The notes under the pieces: generated by a model
Database searches by the model: none
Told to the model about the DNA's origin: nothing
Seen by the model: the letters and a program-made list of their open reading frames with translations, nothing else
NCBI GenBank assembly: GCA_048013815.1
Contig: CM106586.1
Span: 6,200,001-6,264,000, forward strand
Length of the DNA stretch: 64,000 nt
Direction: 5' to 3'
DNA from: Setoptus koraiensis
Lineage: Eukaryota > Arthropoda
Translations under genes and position numbers: made by a program
Shown here: positions 1-10,980 of the stretch, one piece after another
Position numbering within the stretch: position 1 is the first letter of the stretch
Layout: the number at the start of each line of letters is the position of its first letter

Positions 1-1433
1 TTGCGTTTTTGGCTAAGCCAAGAAAGCCAACAGTGCAAAGTAACAATTTTACAACATTTACATTGGATGACGATATCAATAATAACTACATAACATCATC
101 GGCCAATCAAACTGATTATGAGCTAGAGAATAGTTGTCTGGCGTTGTTTTTAAGCAACAACAACTATGACGTTTGGCTTCTTGAGGCCCGTGGCTCAACA
201 CCCCAAAGCTCTCATCATATGATCAAATCTATTGAATTGCAATGGGACAAATATTGGAATTTTCGTTTAGACGAACAAGCCCTGTATGATTTGCCAGCTC
301 AGATACAATTCATATTAGATGTAACTGGCGAAGAGAAGCTTGCCTATGTTGGTTATAGCCAGTCGACATTGTTTATGTTTGCATTGTTAAGTGAGAGGCC
401 AGAATTTAAGAATAAATTGAGCGTATTTGTTGCTGTGTCGCCTGTTGTTTATCTAGGTCAAGTGCGCGGTCTATTGAAATTGGTCAATCAAATGCCAGGA
501 CTAACAAATCAATTGATAAGAGCACTCAATAATCCAAATATTGTTTCTCAGACACTATACGACGAGATAAACAGAATGCTCACAGAGATGTTGTGTAACT
601 CTCCCCTTTTAAAAACGGCCCAACAATGGGCACTGGGCTCAGACGACCAGCTAAACGTGCTCGTAAGTAGACAGATGAAAAACAAAAACAGACACATCAA
701 CTAATTATCACCATGATTCATTAATTAATTACGTTAAAATAATTGCTAAATCAATGCTCAGACTAATACTTATTGCAGTCGAATGGTGTCGCCAGTGAGC
801 CTCAAATCGGTGGCTCAATTCATCCAATACATAAGAAAGCCTGTCTTCTGTCGTTACGACTACGGACCCATTCTCAATATTTATCACTATGGCCAGGTAA
901 CTATGACCATCAACTATGTTTGCTTTAGAATCAAGAGCCGCTCAAAGAGTTTTGATCCTTGGTCCTAACGCAATTGTCAATTGAGTTAGAAATAATGATG
1001 ATTTGCTTGAACTAACAGCTATCTTGTTTTTATTGCCTCAATTCAACTATCAAACAACAGGTTCAACCACCTATTTATAATTTATCTAGGATACAATTCG
1101 ACAGAATAGCCTTCATCAGATCAATTCGTGACGACGTCGTATCGGTTGAGAGCGATCAAAAGCGACTCATCAAAGAGTTACAAGGTAAGTTGTATAATTT
1201 GATTGCATAATATCATTTCGCTTTCGCACATGCAAACTAATTAATATTTGTCTCAATAATTGACCAAATCAATCGCACTGTTTATCGCAATACTAGTACC
1301 ACTGTACAGAGATGTAAAGCTACCGAAAAACTATAACCACCAGAGCTATTGGATAGCAAAGAATTCATTTCAGACAGTGATCAGACCCATCTATGAGATT
1401 ATCACTCAGGCATTCCAAGATATCCGCCAATGA
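1..1433 (+). CDS. Acid-lipase-family lipase, 5' partial, with a one-base frame disturbance
   Basis: This is the 3' part of an alpha/beta-hydrolase lipase of the gastric/lysosomal acid lipase family, expected to be a secreted or lysosomal enzyme cleaving neutral lipid esters. I read exons at <1-662, 779-896, 1061-1184 and 1297-1433 with GT-AG introns. Seen: a YDVWLLEARG block, the nucleophile elbow GYSQS (normally GHSQG in this family), a late acidic RDD segment and NHQSYW with the expected catalytic His. Exon and intron order matches the neighbour at 1877-3665, so the two are tandem duplicates. Odd: exon 2 is 118 bases where 117 or 120 is needed. The reading SNGVAS changes frame to SLKSVAQF near 795-798, as if one G were extra. 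This is either a young pseudogene or a sequence error. The start lies outside the window. Confidence 0.75.
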
Positions 1434-1876
1434 AGGCCAATGCGCCAAATCATGTATTACACATTATTATTAATTACTAACTATTACACATTATAACTAG
1501 TAAATGACGAATTAACTTAATTATAACAATCAATGAGCACACATTGTCCCATTTATTTGTTGTTTGTCTCTCTAAAAATGCGCTCGATTCAATTAATCCG
1601 ATTGGTTCCTAGAATTGTTTAGTTATACAAAGGCTAAGAGTAGAAATAATGTCATGACATAATAAAAGCGAAACAAAACAACGTATTATGGTTCGGATGC
1701 CAGTCGACCGAATCAAAACAAACACTTGCCAAGTGAAATAATTTGACAAAATGAAGTTCGGTATTCGTTCTGATGCGACTCATCTGCATGAAAATAACAC
1801 ACTTCGGGTGGGCTAAATAGTTGAATAAGAAATCAATATTTGAATATTGCTGTTGTTGATATGATTAGTGTTCATA
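1434..1876. other. Intergenic stretch between the two lipases
   Basis: AT-rich spacer of about 440 bases holding the 3' flank of the first lipase and the presumed promoter of the second. An AATAAA lies at 1661-1666. I see no coding potential and no obvious TATA box. Confidence 0.5.
1661..1666 (+). terminator. Candidate polyadenylation signal of first lipase
   Basis: AATAAA about 230 bases after the stop of the first lipase. It is the first canonical signal seen in the spacer. Confidence 0.4.
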
Positions 1877-3665
1877 ATGAGCTCGAAAGGTGAAAACTTT
1901 TGCCTTGCCATAATCATATTGCTGGGCACACTCACGCTTGTGAGTTCATATTGTCCAATCGGAAAAATATTTTCGCATTTGTCTAATGTCAAAAATAACT
2001 GTGCGGAGATACGCAATTGTACGGAAAGTTACAACAAGATGTCAACGGTAAGTGGGCCAACGATTACAATTGTAACAACGAGCAGGTAAATTCGTTTCAC
2101 GGATACTAATTAGAATTTTAAGCACCCACATACAGGCCAACGTAGTTGAGTTGCACGGTTACGAGGTTGAAGAGCATAGCGTTGTTTCCGAAGATGGTTA
2201 CATCACCCGCTTGACCAGGATAATAAATCCCATGATTGACGACGATACACGACATGTGCACAATGGTCAACCTGTTGCTATTCATCACGGTTTGGCTCAA
2301 TCACCGATAAGTCCCCTGTTGACGTTTGGCTGTTTCGATATGTCATCGCCCAAAGCGTCAACTATTGATGATTTTAATTCAATTTCAACTGGAGCTCATC
2401 ATGACAATCGCTTGACTACTATCCCCTATTATTTGAGCAACAAAGGCTATGATGTTTGGCTGCTGGAGGCTCGAGGTTGCACAAGTGACAGCAGAGGTCA
2501 CACAAACAAATCCAAGACGGATAAATCGTCGGAATATTGGGACTTTGCTCTAGATGAACAAGCTTTGTATGATCTGCCAGCTCAGATAGATTACATTTTG
2601 GAGGCAACAGGCAAACCCAAGCTTGCTTATGTGGGCTACAGTCAGTCTACAACATTCATGTTTCAACTGCTTAGCGAAAGACATTCCGAATATGCCCCCA
2701 AATTGGCTATATTTGTTGCCATAGCCCCGGTGGCCTATCTAGAGAACGCAACAGGCTTAATTGAGTACGTCAGTGGATTGCCTGGATCAGAGAATCATTT
2801 TTCCAGAGAAAGTAAACCATTTTTGGGATCGATTGATAGATGTCACAAGCTGAATGACATGTTTGTGTTGCTTGCAAACAATCCCGTGCCCATGTCAGCC
2901 GTAGTTGTGAAAAAATTATTGGAGTTTGGCTATGGTCCAGATGATTCGCACAACATACTGGTTCGTACTGATCCTATTCTGTCTATGCTAATTTTATGCA
3001 ATATTTTCTACAATATTTTGCATGCTAAAATTAATCACAACATCCGATCACTCTATTACCCGCTTTGATACACAAAGAGCACTTCGTACCTGAGTAGCTT
3101 GGTCCACGCGACTAGCTACAAAGCTTTGGGTCACTTTCTGCAAATCAAAGACAAAGATCATTTCGCAAAGTACGATTGGGGACCGAGAAAGAACATGCTC
3201 ATATATGGCCAGGTAAGTGTAGCTCGTCAGTAGAGATAAGTTTTCTGCGAACAACTAATCAACATTTTAACAACAAGATCGATAAAATCATGTTGTGATT
3301 CGACTCTCAGGAGCATGCACCCAGCTACAATTTGTCTAGAATTACCTTCAACAAGATTGTCATGTTCAGAGGAACCAAAAGCGATCGCGCTTCCACTGTT
3401 GCTAGCCAAAAGAGACTGATCAAAGAACTGGCAGGTAAGCTGTTGATCGTCACATGTATTACTCATAATTTGTTACGTCTATATCGCTAATAGTAACCGT
3501 TTATGTTGACAACCAGCTCCCTTGATGAATGATTACATAATGCCCGAGTATTATAATCATCAGAGCTATTTCATCTCGAAGGACTCATACAAGTATGTCA
3601 TTTTACCTTTATGCAAAGAGATAGGCGACGCCTTTGGTGGAGTCAATCCGAAGAGGTCACCATGA
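1877..3665 (+). CDS. Acid-lipase-family lipase, complete, five exons
   Basis: I assemble 467 residues from exons 1877-2047, 2136-2960, 3078-3212, 3311-3434 and 3517-3665; all phases agree. The ATG at 1877 opens a signal peptide (FCLAIIILLGTLTLVSS). An AB-hydrolase lipase N-terminus follows (YEVEEHSVVSEDGYITRLTR), then the HHGL oxyanion motif, YDVWLLEARG, the nucleophile Ser226 in GYSQS, a probable acid at Asp402 and His433 in NHQSY. Ser-Asp-His spacing fits gastric lipase. The role expected from the family is extracellular or lysosomal lipid-ester hydrolysis, perhaps digestive. Odd: the last Gly of the GXSXG elbow is Ser, as in the neighbour. The donor after exon 2 (GTTCGT) is weak; I placed it by alignment with the first lipase and by phase. 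Family call firm, exact exon 2/3 junction less so. Confidence 0.85.
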
Positions 3666-4640
3666 TCATTAATGGTTATTAGTTAACATCATTCGCCTAA
3701 TTAAGCTGACATAATGAAGAATCTATGTTCTGTTATCGCCCAATGGCAATTGCAACGTCAGTAATAAGGCGTACAAAATAATAGAGTCTGAATATAAGTT
3801 CAAGTCTAACAAATGTATGTTGCATGCCAGGAGATGCCAATCTTCAATGAAATTTCCCAATAGGCGCTGGCATATATTAATTATATCATTTCATGTTAAT
3901 AAATGGACCGGAAGTGCAATTAAACGTGTGCTTAACAACCTTTTCGTTCTGACAAACGAAGATGGGCCGGGCTCGCTAATTCCCCCCCCCTCCCCAGTCT
4001 CCCATCATCTGAGCCTCCCATCTCCCTTCCCTCCCACCATACCACACACCCCCCCCCCGCGGCACTCATAGAAACCGTCCCGAAGGGAACACGAACAGTA
4101 ACAGTAACAGGAACACCACAGCTGACTTTTTGAAGGGGAAAACTCTATGGACTTTTTTGCTGCAAAGGGGGGAGAGAAAAAAAATTTCGCTTGATAGGAC
4201 CGGCTCGCTTCGCTCGCCCGGCCCAAAAATTATTTTCAGAGTGACGATAGTGGCACAGGTGGCACACCGGATGTGCCAATATGCTGTCCTAGTGCTGGGG
4301 GCATGGGCATGCCCGAGTTGGGCAGCCGGGCGGTTAATTCTTGAGCAGGAGACGGGCCGCCGGGCATGCCCTCCTGGTTCAAATCGGCCTTGCCTCGACG
4401 AGCAATAGAAAGTGAAGAGAAGTTTGAAAAGCCTGGTAAAACGACCCCAAAATCACTGATGTAAAAGAGGCCCTGAGCCCAAATCTGTGCAAGGCACATC
4501 GCTGAAAGTGCGCAAAAATTTACAATGAGCGAAGGGCTCCAATAGTGATTTTGGGGGCGTTCCACCACTGGGCAAGCCTCTCTTATGCATTTCGAACGCG
4601 GGCAATGATTAGTCGACACTTACTGGTCATATTGTATAGA
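3666..4640. other. Start of repeat-rich, gene-free block
   Basis: After about 300 bases of 3' flank the composition turns GC-rich and simple: C-tracts near 3984-4060, then GC-rich palindromic words (CGGCTCGCTTCGCTCGCC near 4201) and a 13-base inverted repeat (4445-4457 with 4544-4556). Reading frames here overlap on both strands and match nothing I know. Confidence 0.45.
4445..4556. repeat. Short inverted repeat, hairpin-like
   Basis: CCCCAAAATCACT at 4445-4457 is exactly complementary to AGTGATTTTGGGG at 4544-4556, separated by 86 bases. It may be a tiny non-autonomous element or just a hairpin. No target-site duplication was recognised. Confidence 0.5.
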
Positions 4641-4649
4641 TATTCATTT

Positions 4650-5520
4650 TTAAAGGACTTTTATTACAAGATTCTTTTTTACATTCTTGCAATCGGACAT
4701 TGGAAAATATTTCTTCTTCATCTCATCTACTGTCCACGATGTTCTTGAAACTTTCACCGGTGGTGGTTCGAGCTGAGCAGCCTCAATTTCAATATATTCA
4801 GCAAGGAGATTTCTCAACGATGGTGGACTTGACGGTGACTCTTGATCAAAAATAGCGAGATCAATACACACGGCTTCATATTCCACAATCTCTTCAGTTT
4901 CGATGTTCTCAAGGAAGGAAGATTCTCTAGCCTTCATCAGTAGTATGTAACACGCTCGGTGAAAATAGCCACTAGGATTTTTCGTGGGTCTCACAATTAA
5001 TTTCGACCCGTCCATAACACCATAGAGGCTGCATCCGTCGTTATTTAAAGCTTAATTTTAATTTTACTTAAGTGCTTATGATGTAGTGTTGTTGGATCCT
5101 ATAAATCACGCATAAATATCCACGCACGGTTTGATGGTGGATACTAAATTCCTGCATTTCACAGGATATTCACCAATTGTTCTTCGTTTAGTCACGCGCT
5201 GTGTGCTCGTGAATACTCGGACTTTGTATGCCAGTAAATATTCACATACCGTTTCATTTGTGGATATTCACAGCCTGCGATCTTTAGTACTGATAACTAA
5301 ATTAAGAAATTAAACCAATCATACTATACCTCCAGAGCCTGGGCGGCTATCTTGCCCGCAGCACTAGAGTCAACCATAAAGTACACAGCGTTCATCATGG
5401 ACGCAACGAACATCGAATCAGATCCGCTTTCACTAGCTGAATTCAGGATTGTAGCGTCGTGGTGCTTCGCGTTATATGGACCGAGCATAGCGATAACATA
5501 GCTTAGAAGTAGAGCGACTC
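4650..5520 (-). mobile_element. Probable Harbinger-like DDE transposon relic
   Basis: Two minus-strand coding stretches look like pieces of a PIF/Harbinger-type DDE transposase. One, near 5035-4925, reads LYGVMDGSKLIVRPTKN, like the family's first-Asp block (IDGT..RP.KN). The other, near 5505-5319, reads MLGPYNAKHHDATILNS, like the GPFEGRRHDA..L block. They lie in the reverse of the usual order, so the element is rearranged or the pieces come from two copies. The remainder of the 121-residue frame at 4650-5015 (acidic, Pro-rich) is unrecognised. This is motif recall only, with no search behind it. Confidence 0.35.
5090..5290. repeat. Imperfect repeat of a TAAATATYCAC...GTGGATA motif
   Basis: A segment of about 36 bases beginning TAAATATCCACGCACGGTTT near 5114 recurs near 5237 as TAAATATTCACATACCGTTT, each ending in GTGGATA. 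The DNA just upstream (about 5038-5100) resembles the AGCGCTTAATTTTAATTAAG...GATGT words of the inverted-repeat element at 12.8-14.4 kb. Confidence 0.4.
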
Positions 5521-5739
5521 AAACTCAACCTTGTATGTAGCTTAATGTGTGCTAGGGCGACGGAGCGACTTACCAACCAAACCAACCACAACCAAACCAA
5601 CCAACATCACTACATCATCACTTCAACCTTCAATGTATTTGGCGATGGCAGATTGCTAACTATGCAGCTGTTGCTGTTTTCTGCAACACTATTCGGGTGT
5701 TCTTTCGATTGGGTCCCCACTCAGAATGAAATGAAACTT

Positions 5740-5970
5740 CACACACACCACATCATGAATTATGTGGTCCGGGAGCGCGGAAACTGGGTATTCTATCTAA
5801 TAGCGCCACACTCCGATTTTGATGAAACTTCACAGATGGAGTCCACAGGGCCCCCAGACAATACTTTGAGTGGTCCGGAAGTGCGGAAATTTCTACTTCC
5901 GGAGATATGGAAAAGTGCATTTTTCGGGCCTCACAGGGGCCTCAGACCAAAAATTTTCACATGATTGTAT
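5740..5970. repeat. Dispersed GC-rich repeat (GTCCGGAAGTGCGGAAA family)
   Basis: The block has ATGAAACTTCACA words followed by GGTCCGGAAGTGCGGAAATT and a CTTCCGGAGATATGG tail. Related copies occur near 8190-8340, 11240-11280 and 14490-14600, so this is an interspersed repeat. It has no recognisable coding capacity. Confidence 0.6.
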
Positions 5971-6149
5971 AGATCTTATCGATGTTTTTGTGGTTCAGTT
6001 GAATTTAGCTTCATAGAGCATCCAGACCTCCAGATAATAAACTTTAACTCCATGAGCAACTTCCGGTCTACATGATAGTAGTATTATCGAACATCGCACG
6101 ACTCTCCGTGTGTCACGCACGCATTCGCATTGTTTCTGGTGTCCGGATG

Positions 6150-6262
6150 TGTGACAATTACTCGGCCGAAGGCCGGGGTTGTCGGTTCGAGCGAGGGTTG
6201 AGGGCGAAGCCCTCAACACGAGGCGAGGCAAGCTCGCGAGGCCTAAGGCCGAGTCGGTAAAG
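6150..6262. repeat. Palindromic GC-rich repeat block
   Basis: Strings of short self-complementary words such as GGGCGAAGCCC and AGGCCTAAGGCCGAG. Similar blocks occur near 4201-4225, 7935-8010, 11055-11205 and 14815-14872. Function unknown; interspersed repeat sequence is the simplest reading. Confidence 0.5.
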
Positions 6263-6534
6263 ATCGAAAGATGGTCCAGTATAGATGGAAGGTTGAGCAA
6301 CGAAGTAAATTAGTAAAAAGTGGGGATATATCCCTTTATTCTAATCTCATCATCTGTATCAGAGCTGCGACCGGGTCGGCCCCTTTTCTTGCACGCGCAA
6401 GGAATCGATGGGTGGTCTCACCAACTGCGGGCGCAGTCTCACTCCGCGCCGCACTCAACGGTCACGCTTCTTCGGTTTAACTGCATTTTTCCTCTTTCCC
6501 GAGCTTCTGGGTATCATCTAACCTCGGCACAGAG

Positions 6535-6762
6535 ACGCGAGTACCCTACCCGATGTCCGCGCATGTGGGTATCGCCGATTGAACCGTCAATATGCCCTCA
6601 AATACCCCGAAATACCCAGAATGCGGTACCCCGGGAATCTCGGTGACGAAGAATTTCCGCACTTCCGGAATACCCATTCGGGTATCAGGGCACTATACCC
6701 TACCCAAAAATACCCAAAATACCTAAATTGGGCGTGGCTCCTATTCGATGGTACAACCCAAT
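6535..6762 (+). repeat. GGGTATTT/AATACCC repeat, copy 1
   Basis: The segment is packed with AATACCC, TACCC and CGGGTATC words and ends in CCTACCCAAAAATACCCAAA. The same end sequence occurs at 11370-11670 in the same orientation and near 7580-7810 in inverted orientation, defining a family of about 230-300 bases. Confidence 0.65.
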
Positions 6763-6765
6763 TAT

Positions 6766-7195
6766 ACAGTGAAGGCTGAGACGCTAACTAGTAAAAATTA
6801 GCATGCGATAATACTAGCTGTTTACAAATTGAATTTAGCACTAGGGAAGCTAGGAGTGCAAAAACTAGACGGATTTAGTACAATGAAACGCTAAAATGTT
6901 GAATTTTAAAATCTAGCACACGTAAAGCTAGGAGGCGGAGTTTTAAGAAATAAATTATACAGTAGAGGCTGAGACACTAACTAGTAAAAATTAGTATGCC
7001 ATAATACAAGCTGTTTACAAATTAGATTCAGCACTAGGGAAGCGAGGAGTGCAAAAACTAGATGGATAAAGTGCAATGAAACGCTAAAATGTTGACTTTT
7101 AAAATCTAGCACACGTAAAGCTAGGAGGCGGAGTTATTAGAGAACAATTATACAGTAGAAGCTGAGACACTAACTAGTAGGAATGAGCATGCGAA
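6766..7195. repeat. 193-bp tandem repeat, about 2.2 copies
   Basis: Units start at 6766, 6959 and 7152 (ACAGTGAAGGCTGAG, ACAGTAGAGGCTGAG, ACAGTAGAAGCTGAG), giving an exact 193-base period twice. Units share TAACTAGTAAAAATTAG, CTAGGAGTGCAAAAACTAGA and CACGTAAAGCTAGGAGGCGG. The third unit breaks off after about 45 bases. The array lies between the two inverted GGGTATTT repeats. Confidence 0.9.
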
Positions 7196-7385
7196 ATAGC
7201 ACACAACACACCTCATGCGTCCTATAACACATAGTGCGCCAATGCATCTTGGTGTATCTATTTAAGTTATTAATTGTGCCAAAACTGAGCGCTGGGAATG
7301 CACCAATTTCCGCATGCAGTTGCAATTTCCACCAATCTAAACTATTATATTCCATCAGCACTGTCAAAGGCACTTAAGTCAGTCA
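7196..7385 (-). mobile_element. Probable hAT transposase C-terminal relic
   Basis: The minus frame reads MEYNSLDWWKLQLHAEIGAF followed by PALSFG. This resembles the start of the hAT C-terminal dimerisation region, in which an LxWWK segment precedes FPxLS. Only about 60 residues remain and the later SER.FS block is not seen. Confidence 0.4.
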
Positions 7386-7574
7386 TAATATTTGATAGCT
7401 GAGGAGTGGACTGTTGTCTACAATCACGCGTTGAATTCGCATTGTCTGCGGCAGTTGACGAGGTCACATAGTGTGATAACAAGGATACCTGGAATTTTCA
7501 GCTACCACTCATACATCCATTCATCGATTGCGAACGTTAACAGGTTATCATATACTTCGGTTATACTTGAGAAC

Positions 7575-7812
7575 TGGGCGTAGATCCGATCAGGGTATTT
7601 TGGGTATTTTAGGGTAGCGTATAGTACCCTGATACCAGAATGGGTATTTAAAAGATGTAGGTACTTTTTGAAGATAATTTTGTTACAGCAAGGTACAGTC
7701 GAGTATTTTTAACTCAGAAATCGTATACCGGAAGTGTTAAAATGAACCAGAGGTGCGATACCAGGGTTTACCAGGGTATTTCGGGTATCCGAGTATGTAA
7801 TAGGCTACGCGA
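7575..7812 (-). repeat. GGGTATTT/AATACCC repeat, copy 2 (inverted)
   Basis: Reads CAGGGTATTTTGGGTATTTT, then AGGGTA and GTACCCTGATACC, the reverse complement of the ends of copies 1 and 3. With copy 1 it forms an inverted pair enclosing 0.8 kb. Confidence 0.65.
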
Positions 7813-8620
7813 GGGTAATAATCACAACCGCATGAGTGCGGCATGACCGTTGCGGGTAGCACGAGGTACAAGGGGTACCCATGCTCACTCGTGTATAATA
7901 TACAATAGCCCTTCCGTCTGCCATGCAGCTTGGGCCCGGGCCGGAGGAGGGGTTCGGCCTCCAGTCGTCCATGCCTACGGCCTACGGCCTCCGGCGGGAC
8001 GACTGACGGCCACCAAACTAAAAAAGATTTTTCCCGAGGACTGGGAGTCGAGTGGGCGGGGCCCGTGATCGAGCCGGGTTTCGTTCGTGAATGCGTGTCA
8101 CCTTGCTCTGGGTGTAAGATTTTGGCTCTGAACAGACCCAGACCAGCCTAGATTCGCCCATACATGCAATTTTCCTGAATATCTCGAGAACCGGAAGTTG
8201 TAGAGAGTTGAAAATGATGCCATCGGGGTAGTCGTAGTCTGATGTACTAACATAACGAGTTTCAAGGCTGTATCTCTAAGATGAAGCTAAAACCGGAACC
8301 GGAAGTTTCTACACTTCCGGTCCAAAATATTTCTCGTCAGGGGCACCTAAGACACTCACACCATGAGTTTCGTCGCGAACTGAGCTACGCCCAGTTCGCA
8401 AGAACACCCTATACTTCTCTGAATCTTCCATCGATACTTATCCACCCGAAAAATTAAGCGCTCGAAATACTGATTCGATCAGTCTTACTTGTTAAATATG
8501 ATCTTTATTGCTAGACTTCTGTATCGTAAGTGAGACGAGTCTCATCACACAGTACAGAACTGTGATAACACAGAGTGTGTAATACATAACATAAGTATTC
8601 TACAATGTAACATGTGTGAT
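7813..8620. other. Gene-free repeat mosaic
   Basis: GC-rich palindromic words (7935-8010, for example GGCCTACGGCCTCCGG), then a divergent copy of the CCGGAAGT family (8190-8340). No gene is supported. Confidence 0.4.
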
Positions 8621-8821
8621 TGTAATTATTCAATACTCCCACCCAATCGCACTTGACTGTTCGGAACATCGTAGGTAGCTTCAGCGTTTGCACTACGCTC
8701 CACAAATCTCGCTTTGAATTTGGAGTAGTATTTGAATCCAATTATTAATGCAACTCCAATGAGTAACCAAATAACTATTGACAACAGAAATATGTAGTGC
8801 GCCCCCATCCCATGCGCCTCG

Positions 8822-9500
8822 GTGTGTTCCGACTCTTTCAATGAACAGCCGACAGCTGAACATGCGCCACCGTACTCTCCGATGGTTCCACAACATAGAA
8901 ACATAACACCTAATTCAAGCAGTGAAAACCATGATCAACAGAATGCGCCCGGACAACCTGAAAGAGTTGAAAGTAGACGAGCAGGGTTACGTTACAAAGG
9001 GCCTGTTGATTATTATAAAGAGAGAATCTCTTATGCAGAAGCATTGTATGTGGAGGGCGAGGCGCTAATTGCAGAAGAACCCAGTTCATATAAAGATGCA
9101 ATGAGTTGTAGCGAAAGTGACAGATGGCTAAGTGCAATGCAAGATGTTGCTAAGAACAAAACGTGGGTTCTGTGTGAACTGCCTACAGATAGAAAAGCCA
9201 TAAACTGTAAATGGATCTTGAGAATTAAACGCAATAGTGATGGTAGCGTATCAAAATTCAAAGCGAGGCTCGTTGCATGTGGTTATTCGCAGCGATACGG
9301 TTACGATTATAGCGAAACTTATTCGCCCGTGGCCAGACTAGAGTCTGTTAGAGTGATTCTGTCCATTGCAGCCACTGAGAATATGGACCTATCGCATTTT
9401 GACGTGCAGACGGCGTTTTTGCACGGCAAATTAAAAGAGGACATTTATATGAAACAACCAGATGGTTGGTCTAATGACATCCCATGCGCTCACAATAATG
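8822..9500 (+). mobile_element. Ty1/copia LTR retrotransposon fossil (part of pol)
   Basis: The frame carries the linker upstream of reverse transcriptase and the first part of the copia RT domain: NKTWVLCELP, KCKWILRIKR-like NCKWILRIKRNSDG, SKFKARLVACGYSQ, YSETYSPVARLESVR and the DVQTAFLHGKL block, all hallmarks of Ty1/copia. No LTRs, gag or RNase H were recognised. It is a broken fossil of uncertain age; the well-preserved RT motifs suggest it is not ancient. Confidence 0.9.
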
Positions 9501-9631
9501 CCACTATCACACCAATGGTTCACTCACCTGCGATTAAGACTATCTTGTTGATTTATTATGCTCCGTTTGTTCTAAAATATTTGGCTTTTATTTGTATTGA
9601 AAAATACACACGACTTCACGATTTTAATTGG
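9501..9631. other. Unassigned spacer between two element relics
   Basis: AT-rich sequence between the copia fossil and the Helitron relic, with nothing recognised. Confidence 0.3.
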
Positions 9632-10924
9632 TCAAAAGAACACGTCACTTATCAATGGTTTGAAAATCGACTGGTTTCCTTGGTTCTTCCTATGGTTGAA
9701 AGCTTCTTTGACGACGTCAAACCTGATGACGTCTTGGCAAAATGGATATTTTTTCATGGCAATATCTTCTTGCTTTCTGAAACATCGCACAACGCATGAC
9801 AATGTCTGATCGGCGGCGCGTGGTAAACTCATTACTTTGGTGTAAGTGTCCATTGCATCTACAGGCACATTGACTAGGGAGCCTTTGATGAATTTCGAAC
9901 CGCGTGCCCACACTCTTTCTGAGGGTCTGTGCTCAGAAAGTGTGCTGAATTGTATAACCGGAGACACTATTATTTGTTCGATTCGATTAAGTTGGCGAAC
10001 AGACTCAGGTAAATCGCGGAATTTGAGGCCATTGTTCATGCACATCGGCGGGATCTGTGACTTCTTCAGATATTTGAAACAGGTAGTGCAGAGAATATAT
10101 TCAAAATCGTGTCTCGCAATCACTCTGTTAACCAAATCTTCGCCATACTTTCTGATCAGATCGTTTAATTCAAATTTTGTAGTATAATCTCTACGAAATG
10201 TTCCCGAGCAGCTTGCACAAACTCGACTGTAGTTGTCGGCTACGCTCGCGCGGGATTTCTCCATAGCACCATTTATTCTATCTTAGTGCAACTCGGAAAA
10301 TTCTTCCATATAACCGGGTTTTTTGCAGAGACGTAGTATTTTCATAAGATAAACACCTCGACGTTGAGCATTATCGTTGTCTCTACGAATTATCTTAGCA
10401 TACTCATCGTTCTCTTTCTTCAACTCACTTTCTCGGAATTTATTATTCAAATTGAGTTTTCGATGATACTCGTTATCTTTGGTGAGGAAATAATCGTCAA
10501 ATTTTGCGGGTGCCTTCACAGACCTCGTCGATCTTCGCAGATCGCTTGTTTGTTCATGTGAATTTTGGTCAACATCAGAATCTTTGGAAATGTTAGCCTC
10601 TTCATTTAGGGAACAACTCTTTTGTTCTTCTTTCAATTGATATTACTCTCTCCTACGAGACAAACGCGATTGATTATCTCCGTCGATATACCTTACGCGC
10701 TTTCTTTCTGATTCCGCAGCCCTTCTGGCAGGATCTAATCGAGAGCGACGTTTTCTCTCTGCAGCCATCATTGGACGGTTCTGCTCAGGTTCTACATTGC
10801 CTTGAACTGGAGCAGAGTTGAGAAGGGATGTTGACCTAGTTTCAGAACAAACTGGGAGCTCACATCCCGTAGGACAGCTCTGAAGCCGGCCCCACCAGGT
10901 TGGGGAGCCCACCGGAAGCCCCAA
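9632..10924 (-). mobile_element. Helitron N-terminal relic (DUF6570-type region)
   Basis: On the minus strand a single frame, interrupted by stop codons near 10645 and 10282, runs from a basic start (RSRLDPARRAAESERKRVR) through a KAPAKFDDYF linker to a region with paired CxxC motifs (CASC, CTTC), PESVRQLNRIEQIIVSP and GSLVNVPVDAMDTYTKVMSL. This is the signature of the domain preceding the helicase-like part of Helitron Rep/Helicase proteins (DUF6570). Helitrons are rolling-circle DNA transposons. The Rep HUH motifs and the helicase are absent here, so the copy is a truncated relic. Termini (5' TC, 3' hairpin-CTRR) were not found. Confidence 0.75.
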
Positions 10925-10980
10925 CGCATTTGCAGGGCTAACCGGGAGCTCATGTCCCGTAGGAGAGCTCTGAGGCTGTT
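10850..10980. repeat. Direct duplication of a GGGAGCTCAYRTCCCGTAGG unit
   Basis: GGGAGCTCACATCCCGTAGG near 10855 recurs as GGGAGCTCATGTCCCGTAGG near 10943, both followed by A-AGCTCTGA. The repeat distance is about 90 bases. It is part of the GC-rich repeat mosaic. Confidence 0.6.

Noticed and set aside
6160-6262. GTCGGTTCGAGCGA word resembling a tRNA B box (also GGTTCAAATC near 4376)
   Set aside because: No A box, acceptor stem or anticodon arm at the right distance; the region is palindromic repeat.
8626-8904. Minus-strand 92-codon frame with one hydrophobic span
   Set aside because: It overlaps the start of the copia fossil on the other strand, lies in repeat DNA and matches no family I know.
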